Shown: one piece after another, positions 1 to 9,800 of the stretch
How positions within the stretch are numbered: the stretch's first letter is position 1
How the letters are laid out: the number at the start of each line of letters is the position of its first letter
From: JBECKS01 sp964557005
Lineage (GTDB): Bacteria > Pseudomonadota > Gammaproteobacteria > Pseudomonadales > JBECKS01
Direction of reading: 5' to 3'
Assembly: GCA_964557005.1 (NCBI GenBank)
Contig: CAZKYI010000003.1
Coordinates: forward strand, 184,279 to 248,278
DNA length: 64,000 nucleotides
The notes under the pieces: model-generated
Database searches by the model: none
The model's input: only the letters and a program-made list of their open reading frames with translations
What the model was told of the DNA's origin: nothing
Made by a program: the position numbers and the translations under genes

Positions 1-3000
1 CTTGTGTTGCTCAATCAGGTGCATGATGTGTTGTGGATCAAATACCTCAAGCTCAGGCAACACGATGCTTGCGCCCTTTCTTAAAAAAGCGAAAAGATTT
101 TTCTGGGTTAAATCAAAGCCTGGCGCACTGATGATTAAAGACACATCGTACTCATGGATTTCCAGTGTGCGCTCATACCAGTTCAATAAATTATGCACAC
201 CGCCATAGCTCACCTGCGCACCTTTGGGTGTGCCCGTGGAACCTGAAGTAAAAATGGTATAAAGCGCTGCATCACTTTCTACAGGGCGTGTAACTGGCGG
301 TGCTTCAATGGCAGGCAAAGCGTCCAGGTCCAATACTTCAGGAATGGAAGCCAGTAACTGCGTATCGAGCGTATCCAAATGCACTTTTCTACTTAACAAC
401 ACCGACACACCCGCCTGTTGCAGAATGCTGCTCAAACGCACTTTCGGTGTATCCAGAGACAGCGGCAAATAACTCAAACCCGATTTGCACACGGCATAAA
501 TCGCGGCTACAAAGCTATGATTAAATTCTGTAAAAATCGCCACCCTGCCTTTTGCATTATCTTTAACACTCACTTGCAGATTGGCGGCAATGTAGTCGAT
601 GTACTGTTCAAACTCCGCGAAACTGTAATGGTGCTGCTGTGTGATAATAGCGGTACGCTGTGCGTGTTGTTTTGCCTGTTCAAAAAACCTACCCAACACC
701 TTCGCTTCAGGTTCAGATTTTTTCAAATACCCCTGATTAAGCGCTGCGTAAGCCTGCCTGTCTTGTTCAAGCAACACATCAGGCACTTCGCTATTTACTA
801 ACGCATTGGAAAGATGATGTATGCGCTGGAGCAGTTTCAAATCACTGAAATAATTTTCGCCAAAAATCAGCAGGCATTCAAAGTGTTCATCATGCTCACG
901 AATAAAAAGCTGCACCTGTGCTTCAACACGCGGCGACAGGAAACGACTCGATAATTTTTTTCCTCCAAAATCAATGTCTGCCTCGAAGCGCGTATAGTTA
1001 TACATAAAACCAATATCGCCTTGCGGAAACAAGCTCACCTGACTTTGCAGGGAAATATTACGTTGCTGTCTGATTTCCTTCTGGAACTGTTTTGCGTAAA
1101 AAAATAAAGCTTCAAACGTGCTTCTGCTCACAGAGGTTTCAGAAAAATAGTCCAAAGGCACCACAAAAGGTGTTTGCTGGTAATACACACCATAGGCAAG
1201 GTCAAAACCGCTTGGCCTGCCATGTGCATATTCACGAATCACAAAATCTGCCTCAGCCCGACAATATTGCTGAATCAAGACGGCATAAATACATTTAAAA
1301 TAAATGGCGGGCGTAATGCCCTGTTCCCTGCAATAACGCTTTAGTGCACGGCTTTCATCTGCTGAAAAGCCCAACTTGAGTTCGCTGAAATGTTCGTTTG
1401 AAACAAGCACAGCATGCGCAGGTTTATGAAAACTCAAGCGCTCTGTGCTGTGTGCTTTTTGTTTCCAGAATGCCAGCGTGCTTTGTCTGTCGATTTGAAA
1501 ATGTTCAAGCTGGATAAATTGCGAGAAGCGCTCACGCTCTGTTTTTATCTGCTTGCCTTCCAGTGCTGCCTGATACCGTGCCGCCATTTCTTCAAGAAAA
1601 ATTCTGCCCGATACGCCATCAAAAATAATATGGTGCGCACGCAACATACCAACAAAATGGTGTTCGGATAATTGATAGAGGGTGTATTGATACGGTATTT
1701 CGTGCGCAAGGTCATAGGCACAATAAGCATCCGCTTCACAGACTTGAATCAGGCTTTCAAAATCCAGATGGCGATCACGGTAATCAACAAAATTGAATGC
1801 CTGCGGCGCTTCCTTGTACACCACCTGATAATCTTTACTCAGGCCAGACAATTCCAGATGATGAAAGCGGGTTCTGAAAACGTCATGCTGTTGCTGAATA
1901 TCAACAAAACATTGTCGCCAAAGTTCGACATCAATTTTCTGATCAATATTGAGAAAATGTGCAATCGCATTCTGTTTGCCGTGCGGATTGATTTGCCAAT
2001 CCAGATAAATCGCCTGTTGATTGAAACTTAAAGCAAAAACACACGCGATGGTTTGGTTGGGCAGGTATTTTTGAACATGCTCGGTAATGTCTTTATGCGA
2101 ATACAGTTCCAGTTCCTGAATCGGTGTATCACCGGCAATCAAAATCTGATCAAGCAGATACTCATAATGTTGCAGAAAGTTTGTAATAGACGCTTCGTCA
2201 AACAAGTCTGCTGCATATTCACATGCGAGTGTCAGGGCATTGCCAGTATCGGTTAAGCTCAACATCAAATCATATTTTGCGCTGTGATTAGTGCTTTCAA
2301 TCACCTCAAACTGCACGCCATCAACAGCCTGAGTGTTTATAGCATTGAGGGATAAATGCGAAAAAGCCACCTGCGCCAAGGGTTGATATTGACTGTTAAC
2401 TTCGACATGCATCGCCTCAAGCAATACGTCGGCAGACAATTCCTGATGCTCAAATGCGCTCAATGACTGCTGTTTGAACATCGCCAGCATCTCACTCACG
2501 GTAAGCCGTTCACGCAAATCACTGCGAATTACAATGCCGTTTACAAAAAAGCCAATCAGATTTTCAATCTGTTTTTGTCCTCTTCCTGAAACCGGAATAC
2601 CAATACAAAAATCTGCCTGATTGGCATATTTGGATAACAACAAGGCATAGCAGGAAATGCCCAGTACAAAACTGCTCAGTTCGTTGTGTTTGCAAAAATC
2701 CAGTGCGCGTTTTTGCAGGCTTTCATCAAGCATATGATGACACAAACCACCGCGAAAACTTTGCTGTGCTGGCCTTGCCTTATCCAGAGGTAAATGCAGC
2801 ACATGTGGCACGCCTTCAAGCCGTTTAAGCCAATAAGCGAGCAAGGCTTGCATACGCGCTTCATCAAGATAAGCATGTTGCCATGCAGCGAAATCAACAT
2901 AGTGCACTTCCAGTTCAGGCAATGCTTCCTGCCGATACAGTGCCAGCAAATCCTGCTGCAATATCTGCATCGACCAGCCATCTGAAATAATGTGGTGCAT

Positions 3001-6000
3001 GTTCATCAACAACACATAATTTTGCCTTGCCAATTCCAGTAATCCGGCTTTGAACAGTGCGCCTGTTTCCAAATCAAAACTTTGACGTTCGTTTTGTTCC
3101 AGCGCTTGTTTTAATTCAGCTTCAGAATACAACTGCTGTTTTTCAAGCTTGAATACAGCATGTTTTTGCACATATTGTCTGGTGACACCGTGTTCATCGG
3201 TTTTAAAAACGGTGCGCAAACTTTCATGACGTTCAATCAGTTTTTGTATACTCGTTTCAAGTTTTGCCTCATCAAGTTCACCTTGCAGCCTGATCGCCAT
3301 CGGCATGCCATAGGCGCTGGAATGTGGATTCATTTGATGGATAAACCATAAACGCTGTTGTGCCCTGGAAAGCACCACCCCTGCATAACGCACTTCTTCA
3401 CCAAGTACCGCAATGTGCTGTGCTTCTAACAACACAGCGCCTTGTGTTTGAATATATCTGGCTTGTTGCTCAATGCTTGGATACGAAAATACTTCCCTGA
3501 CTTTTAATTCAACCGCAAAGGTTTCCTGAATCTGACTGGCAAGCCGTGTGGCTAACAAAGAGTGGCCGCCGAGTTCAAAAAAATTGGCATCAATACTGAC
3601 GCGCTCCAGTGATAACAAATCACACCAGATGCGTTCCAGTTTTTGTTCAATCGCTGACTCAGGTGCTACATAGTTTTGCTGCACACTCGACCAATCCGGT
3701 TCTGGCAAGGCACGCTTGTCCACCTTGCCATTGGCATTCACAGGAATACGTTCTATGGCTTCAAGGAAGCTCGGCTGCATATAGGCAGGCAGTTTTTCCT
3801 GCAATGCCGCTTTCGTCTGTGTGCGCCAGTTATCCAGTGTTGGCTCACGCAACACAAGATAAGCCACCAGAAATTTATCACCCTTGGGATTGTTTTTTAC
3901 CGTAACGCAGGCGGCCTGAATCCAGTCGAGTTTTTCAAGCTTATTTTCTATTTCACCTGGCTCTATTCTGAAACCACGCAGCTTGATTTGTTCATCGAGT
4001 CTGCCACTTAAAATGAGATTGCCATCAAAGCCATAGCGAGCCAGATCACCACTCAGGTAAATCCGTTCATCAGGCAAGCTTTCCAGCCTGCCTTGCACAA
4101 ACTTTTCTTGCGTCAGTTTTTCCTGATTGAGATAACCGAGTGCCAAACCATCGCCCGCACATAACAATTCACCCGCAATGCCTGCTGGCAATAAACGTCC
4201 CTTGCTATCTGCAATAAAAACCTTGCTGTGCGAAATCGCTTGTCCCAAGGGAACCGATGGCCAGCTTTCAGGAAGCTGCTTAATCACATAGCACGCACTG
4301 AATGTGGCATTTTCAGTGGGGCCATAACCATTCATCAGTTGCAATGGCGGCGCACCACTGTGCAAAACGGCGCGCGCTGCCAGTAAATCGACCGCTTCCC
4401 CGCCAATCAGCAAACATTTCATGGCACCAAACATGCGTGGATTTTCCTGCGCAAAAACCCTGAACAAACCCATGCTTAAAAACATTGTGCTGATATTTTG
4501 TTCGGCAAGAATTTCGGCAAAGCGTTTGACTGACAGTAAATCCGCCTGTTTGACAATGTGCATTCTGCCGCCATTAAGCAGTGCGCCCCAGATTTCCATA
4601 CTCGCTGCGTCAAAGCAGACATTGGAAATGTGCCCTGTGACATCGCTTTCATTGAAAAGGTAAAAACGATTGTGTTTCACCAGACGTACAATGGCACGAT
4701 GTGGCATAACAACACCCTTCGGTGTGCCAGTAGAGCCAGATGTATAAAAAACACACGCCGCCTGTTGCTGCGTATTTTTACAATCAAAACTTGCCACTTT
4801 TTCAATCTCACGCTGTGCAAGCAAGTCTTCAATAAACAGGCAAGGGATATTCAGTTTTTGAAAAATAAAACAGCCTTCCCTGAGGTGTTTGCTGGTCAGC
4901 AACAGCACTGGCTGCGCATCTTGTGCAATAAACTGTTTGCGTTCATCCGGATAGGCAGGGTCAAGCGGCACATAACAGGCACCCAGTTTCAAACTCGCCA
5001 ATGCCGCCTGAATCATCGCGGCACTGCGTGGCAGCGCGAGAATGATTTTATCCTGTGCACGCAAACCTGCCGCCTGCAAGTGCGCTGCGAGCAATTCGCT
5101 TTGTTGATGCAATTCGTGATAACTCAGTTGATACGCGCTGTCATGTAAATCATCACCCGTACTACTGATGGCAATCTGATTGGGAAAACCCAAGGCCGTT
5201 TGCTCAAACAGCGCATATAAACTGCTTTCTTTCGGGTAAGTGCTTGCGGGCGGATTAAATGCCAATTGTTGTGCGAGGGTGTGTTGTGGATCTTGCAGGT
5301 AATAATCGTCAATCGTTTGATGTGGGTTTTCGACAATTTGCTGTAGCAAATAATTAAAATATTCGAGATACGCTTGCACCGTACGTTCGTGAAACAAGTC
5401 ACTGCGATATTCCAGATCAATCGCAATATGTTTTTCATGCTCGCTCAAATTCCAGGTCATGTCATAGCGCGCCTGTTCGAGGCTGTCGCCGAGCGTTTCA
5501 AGCTCCAGATTCGCCAATGAAAAAGATGTTTGTTCTGACTGACTTTGCAAACTGAACATCACCTGAAACAAAGGTGTATGCAAACTTTCGCGTTCGATTT
5601 GCATGGCATCTACCAGCCTGTCGAAAGGTAAATCCTGATTGGAATAAATCGCCAGCGTATGGTTTTGTACTTGTTTTAGAAACTCTACGAACGGTGGATT
5701 GCCTGTCAGTTGGCTGCGCAACACCAGTGAGTTGACAAAAAAACCGATCAAGCCTTCCCATTCCTTGCGATTCCGATTGGCAATCGGAATGCCCACATTA
5801 ATATCTTTTTGTTGTGAGAAACGCGACAGCAGAATATTAAATGCAGCGAGCAACACCATAAAAACCGTTGCGCCGTGTTCGGCAGCAAGTGCATTCAGTT
5901 TTTGAGCGAGTTGTGTATTTATTTCTGCTCTGGCATGAGCACCTTGTTGTCTGGATTGCTTGCTGCGCAAGTTATCAAGTGGCAATTCCAGCACTGAACT

Positions 6001-6834
6001 GTTTGCAAGATAAGCGAGCCAGAAATCCAGTTGTTTTTGTTGTTGCTCTTGTTGCTGACTTTGCCAGTAAGCAAAATCGGCATATTGCAGTGGTAATGGC
6101 GCATCTTGTATCACACCCCCTTCGCAAAGCTGACGATAATATTCGCCAATTTCCCGCACCACGATATTCATTGACCAGCCATCGGCAATGATATGGTGCA
6201 GGGTGGCCAGAAAAATAAATTCCTGTTCTTCCAGTTGCAGCAATTCCGCCTTGAATAAAGGCCAACGATGTAATTCAAATATCGTGGCCAGATTGGCTTC
6301 AATCATTTGTTGGCATTGAAAGGCTTTTTCTTCTGCATCGACATTGCGCAAATCGCTGTAATGTAAATGCGGGTGTGGATTGTCTACCCTGATTTGTCTG
6401 GGCAAACCCTTGTGATTTTCAAAAACTGTTTGCAAGACTTCATGGTGTTTAACCAGAGTGTGAAGCGCCTGTTGCAAGGCTTCGATATTCAATGCACCGC
6501 GAATTTTAATGGCAACGGGAATATTGTAAGCCGCTTTTTGTTGCAACTCGCTGTATTGATCAATAAACCAGAGCCTGCGTTGTGCATGGGAAACTGGCAA
6601 ACTGTTTAAATCAGGGCGCGGGCTAATCGGCTGGTTTTGTTGTTGCTTTTCCTGCGCTTGCGCTTTTAAAAATTCAATCAAGGCAAGTTTGTTTTGCACC
6701 ATGCGATTTTTCAGTTCGGCATCCAGTGCATCTTTGGGTGCCTTGAACCTGAGCGTTTCTTCTTCCAGCCAAATGCGAATTTTTTTTGCTGCCAGCTCTT
6801 TTATCAGCTCATAAAGCTGTGCCTGCTCCATCAT
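1..6834 (-). CDS. NRPS, docking-C-A-PCP-C-C*-A..., 3' end off the left edge
   Basis: Third protein of the left NRPS line; 2278 codons are open before the sequence ends. Order: TubC-like N-terminal docking domain (about 1-60), C (HHxxxDG at 213), A (TSGSTGTPKG near 698), PCP (LGGHS, Ser1092), C (HHIISDG at 1280), a second divergent condensation-like domain C* (about 1596-2013, HHIIFDG at 1734), then the start of an A domain (TSGSTGTPKG from 2196, FDLTQKN shortly after). Pocket residues of the first A read about DAMFLGGTF, closest to Val-type codes. The second A is cut before its code is complete. The start is at 6834 (ATGATG), with GGGGAG inside the end of the upstream gene 6 bases away, so translation is probably coupled. 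The first two C domains look like LCL type, consistent with no E domain upstream. I verified the reading frame at many points. The release domain, if any, is outside the window. Confidence 0.95.
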   Translation of the reverse strand, partial: MMEQAQLYELIKELAAKKIRIWLEEETLRFKAPKDALDAELKNRMVQNKLALIEFLKAQAQEKQQQNQPISPRPDLNSLPVSHAQRRLWFIDQYSELQQKAAYNIPVAIKIRGALNIEALQQALHTLVKHHEVLQTVFENHKGLPRQIRVDNPHPHLHYSDLRNVDAEEKAFQCQQMIEANLATIFELHRWPLFKAELLQLEEQEFIFLATLHHIIADGWSMNIVVREIGEYYRQLCEGGVIQDAPLPLQYADFAYWQSQQQEQQQKQLDFWLAYLANSSVLELPLDNLRSKQSRQQGAHARAEINTQLAQKLNALAAEHGATVFMVLLAAFNILLSRFSQQKDINVGIPIANRNRKEWEGLIGFFVNSLVLRSQLTGNPPFVEFLKQVQNHTLAIYSNQDLPFDRLVDAMQIERESLHTPLFQVMFSLQSQSEQTSFSLANLELETLGDSLEQARYDMTWNLSEHEKHIAIDLEYRSDLFHERTVQAYLEYFNYLLQQIVENPHQTIDDYYLQDPQHTLAQQLAFNPPASTYPKESSLYALFEQTALGFPNQIAISSTGDDLHDSAYQLSYHELHQQSELLAAHLQAAGLRAQDKIILALPRSAAMIQAALASLKLGACYVPLDPAYPDERKQFIAQDAQPVLLLTSKHLREGCFIFQKLNIPCLFIEDLLAQREIEKVASFDCKNTQQQAACVFYTSGSTGTPKGVVMPHRAIVRLVKHNRFYLFNESDVTGHISNVCFDAASMEIWGALLNGGRMHIVKQADLLSVKRFAEILAEQNISTMFLSMGLFRVFAQENPRMFGAMKCLLIGGEAVDLLAARAVLHSGAPPLQLMNGYGPTENATFSACYVIKQLPESWPSVPLGQAISHSKVFIADSKGRLLPAGIAGELLCAGDGLALGYLNQEKLTQEKFVQGRLESLPDERIYLSGDLARYGFDGNLILSGRLDEQIKLRGFRIEPGEIENKLEKLDWIQAACVTVKNNPKGDKFLVAYLVLREPTLDNWRTQTKAALQEKLPAYMQPSFLEAIERIPVNANGKVDKRALPEPDWSSVQQNYVAPESAIEQKLERIWCDLLSLERVSIDANFFELGGHSLLATRLASQIQETFAVELKVREVFSYPSIEQQARYIQTQGAVLLEAQHIAVLGEEVRYAGVVLSRAQQRLWFIHQMNPHSSAYGMPMAIRLQGELDEAKLETSIQKLIERHESLRTVFKTDEHGVTRQYVQKHAVFKLEKQQLYSEAELKQALEQNERQSFDLETGALFKAGLLELARQNYVLLMNMHHIISDGWSMQILQQDLLALYRQEALPELEVHYVDFAAWQHAYLDEARMQALLAYWLKRLEGVPHVLHLPLDKARPAQQSFRGGLCHHMLDESLQKRALDFCKHNELSSFVLGISCYALLLSKYANQADFCIGIPVSGRGQKQIENLIGFFVNGIVIRSDLRERLTVSEMLAMFKQQSLSAFEHQELSADVLLEAMHVEVNSQYQPLAQVAFSHLSLNAINTQAVDGVQFEVIESTNHSAKYDLMLSLTDTGNALTLACEYAADLFDEASITNFLQHYEYLLDQILIAGDTPIQELELYSHKDITEHVQKYLPNQTIACVFALSFNQQAIYLDWQINPHGKQNAIAHFLNIDQKIDVELWRQCFVDIQQQHDVFRTRFHHLELSGLSKDYQVVYKEAPQAFNFVDYRDRHLDFESLIQVCEADAYCAYDLAHEIPYQYTLYQLSEHHFVGMLRAHHIIFDGVSGRIFLEEMAARYQAALEGKQIKTERERFSQFIQLEHFQIDRQSTLAFWKQKAHSTERLSFHKPAHAVLVSNEHFSELKLGFSADESRALKRYCREQGITPAIYFKCIYAVLIQQYCRAEADFVIREYAHGRPSGFDLAYGVYYQQTPFVVPLDYFSETSVSRSTFEALFFYAKQFQKEIRQQRNISLQSQVSLFPQGDIGFMYNYTRFEADIDFGGKKLSSRFLSPRVEAQVQLFIREHDEHFECLLIFGENYFSDLKLLQRIHHLSNALVNSEVPDVLLEQDRQAYAALNQGYLKKSEPEAKVLGRFFEQAKQHAQRTAIITQQHHYSFAEFEQYIDYIAANLQVSVKDNAKGRVAIFTEFNHSFVAAIYAVCKSGLSYLPLSLDTPKVRLSSILQQAGVSVLLSRKVHLDTLDTQLLASIPEVLDLDALPAIEAPPVTRPVESDAALYTIFTSGSTGTPKGAQVSYGGVHNLLNWYERTLEIHEYDVSLIISAPGFDLTQKNLFAFLRKGASIVLPELEVFDPQHIMHLIEQHK
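795..2049 (-). other. C* domain: second condensation-like domain, C-C*-A module
   Basis: Residues about 1596-2013 of the leftmost NRPS. It directly follows a complete C domain, with no A or PCP between. It has the His motif HHIIFDGVS plus a set of motifs shared with the two C* domains at 56370-57636 and 60885-62110: YQVVYK, CREQGITPAIYFK, DFVIREYAHGRP, and FMYNY near the C-terminal end. It lacks the epimerase-type GVSWR and NxVGWF motifs and lacks the DxxxxD of cyclisation domains. The function is unknown. A modifying or partner-recruiting C-superfamily domain is a reasonable inference. Confidence 0.85.
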
Positions 6835-6840
6835 AACAAC

Positions 6841-9800
6841 TTACAACTCCCCTTCTTCAAATGCTTCACCACTGTCCTCATCAAACGCGGCTTCACTTGC
6901 AGACAATGCCAGCCAGAACTCACTGAATTCACGAATGGTCGGTAATTCAAACAGGGTACGCAAGGGAATATCAATACCCAACTGTTGTCTGATGCGCGAA
7001 TGAATTTGTGTCGCTAACAATGAGTGACCACCGAGTTCAAAGAAATCATCGTTCACGCCAATTCTGGATTGCCCCAACACTTCTGCCCAAATCGCCACCA
7101 GTTTTTGTTCCAGCTCATTGTGTGGCGCCTGATACACCGATGCAGCCTGCATCAAATCGGCTTCGGGCAGTGCCTTGGTATCAATCTTGCCATTGGGCGT
7201 GAGCGGTAATTCATCAATCTCGACATAAAAACTCGGTACCATGTAATCTGGCATCAGCGATTTAAGTGTGAGCTTGAGTTCCCTTGCCCGTTGCTGGGCA
7301 TCGCTTTGTTGTTTCAGCCAACTGGCTTCCGGCACAAAATAAGCGAGCAAATATTTTTTGTCTTCGCTGTCCTGTTTCACCAGCACATAGGATTTCTTGA
7401 TGTGCTCAAGTGCATTGATTCGTGCAATCACTTCCTCTGGCTCAATACGATGGCCACGAATTTTAACCTGATTATCAATACGACCCAGAATTTCGATGGT
7501 GCCATCGGGTAACCAGATGCCCAAATCCCCCGTGAGATACATGCGTTGCGCTGCCTGATTCGGCAGACTTCTCATCACAAAAGCTTTTTGTGTTTGTTCA
7601 GGCTTGTTTAAATAACCCAGCGCCAAGCCGTCACCCGCACACACAATTTCTCCTGCAACACCAGGCGGTAACAGGCTGCCCTGTTGATTCATAATATAAA
7701 CCTGCGAATTGGAAACCGCCCGACCAATCGGAATGTTTTTCGCATCTTCGGCCACCTGTTTCACTTCATACCAGGTTGCATAGGTGGCGTTTTCACTGGG
7801 GCCATACATGTGCATCAAATGTTGCGGTGGTGCTTCCTGCAATACTTTCCTGACCATGCCTGCATTACTCGCCTCACCACCAAAGAACAGATAACGCAGT
7901 TCACTGAAGGCACTCACTCTCTCTCTTGCGACCAGATTAAACAATGCCGTGGCAATCAACAGAATGCTCACTTTTTCCTGTTTAAGTCGTTGTTCGAAAA
8001 GTACCAAATCCAGCACGATGTCTTTTCTGAAAATCACCAAAGGCACGGCGTTCAACAGTGCAGCCCAGATTTCGAAGGAAGCCGCATCGAAACAAATATT
8101 GGAAACATGCGCGACCCGATCATCACGTGTCATCTGCATATAGTTGGTATTCATCACCATGCGGCTTAAACCCCTGTGCGTAAGACACACGCCTTTGGGT
8201 TGTCCCGTTGAACCTGAGGTATACAGTATTGCCGCTGGCACCTCTTCGTTTTCACGGTAGGGTGGTAAATGTGCTGCAAAGGTTTCAGGGTATCGGGCAA
8301 TGTCTTGTGCAGCCTGATGCAGATTCACAAAGCCCAAATGATCTTTCAGGGATTTGGTGGCGCACAGTTGTTTCACCAGTTCGGCATGATGTTGATCGGT
8401 CAACACCAGATGACAGCGCGTATCTTCCAGCATATAGCGCTGTCGCTCTTCGGGATAACCTGGATCCAAAGGCACATAAACCGCGCCTGCCTTAAGTACC
8501 GCGAGCATGGAAATCACCAGTTCTTCACTGCGATTCATGCAGATCACTACCTTGTCGCCTTGTCTAACAACAAAGTCACCTCGTTCATCAGAGCAAATAA
8601 AATGCGCGAGCTGATTGGCTTTCGCTTCCAGTGCCTTGAATGTGAGGCTTTTGCCTTCACTGCACAGCGCTTCAACATCGGGATAACGCCTTGCCTGCTC
8701 TGACACAATGTCCTGCAAGTAGCTATCGCGTGGATAAACCGTTTCGGTATTGTTCCACTGTTTGATGATTCTGAATTGCTCTTGCTCGTTGAGATAATCA
8801 ATGTTCTGCAAGCTACGCTGTGCATCAGCTTTCTGATTGCCAATATCTAACAACAGGGTTTTCAGGTGCTTGAGCACGGTGTCAATCGCCTGCTGTTCAA
8901 ATTGTTCACTGTCAAACAGCATTCTTATCTCAAGCTGTTTGCCAGGCAATATAATCAAACTCAAAGGGAAGTTGGTTTGTTCATACACCTGCACATCTTC
9001 AATCTGCAAACCTGCGGGCGAATAATCAAAGGCTTCATTCATCGGATAATTTTCAAACACCAGAATGCTGTCGAACAATGCACGGCTGCTGTCCATGCGG
9101 CTTTGTGCCTGAATCTCAACCAGAGGTGTGGTCTCATACTCCCTGAGTTGATTCTGATTTCTGAAAATGTCCTGTAGCCAGTCACTCAATGATGTTTTTT
9201 CATCGACTCTTGCACGGAAGGGAATGGTGTTGATAAACAAACCGACAATGGTTTCCACGCCTCTGAGTTCGTGCGGCCTGCCAGACACCGTAATACCGAA
9301 CAGAACATTCTGTTCACCACTGTAACGCGCAAGTAATAAAGCCCACGCTGCCTGAAACACAGTATTCAAGGTAATGTGATGATGTATCGCAAACTGGTTC
9401 AAACTCTCGCTTTGCTCTGCACTGAGCACACAGGCGTGTTCACGATAACGCAATGCCGACTCTGTTTGCTGTGAAGGTGTTGATTTGGCCAAACCAATAT
9501 GGGTTGGCTCTTCCATGCCTGCCAGATAATTTAACCAGAATTGATCGCGTTGTTTTTTATAAGTCTCATCAGACTGTGCAGATTTTTGATACAACCAGTC
9601 AATATAATTTTGATAACTGCCTTCCTGCGCCACAACCGTTAAAGGCAAGCCTTGCGTGGCCGCATTGTAACGCTCAAACACTTCACGCATTAACAAGGGC
9701 ATCGACCAGCCATCGAGCAGGATATGGTGATAACTCCAGATGAATCTGCCCAGAATCTGCCCACTGTGTTCCGAAGGTAACACAATGTAGTAAAGCCGCA

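Noticed and set aside
795..2049. Reading C* as an epimerisation or heterocyclisation domain
   Set aside because: E domains follow a PCP, while C* precedes A. The E motifs are absent, and the DxxxxD of Cy domains is absent.
4558..5148. 196-codon plus-strand open frame
   Set aside because: It lies opposite the A domain of the leftmost NRPS. The minus strand carries the A-domain motifs, so this is a shadow.
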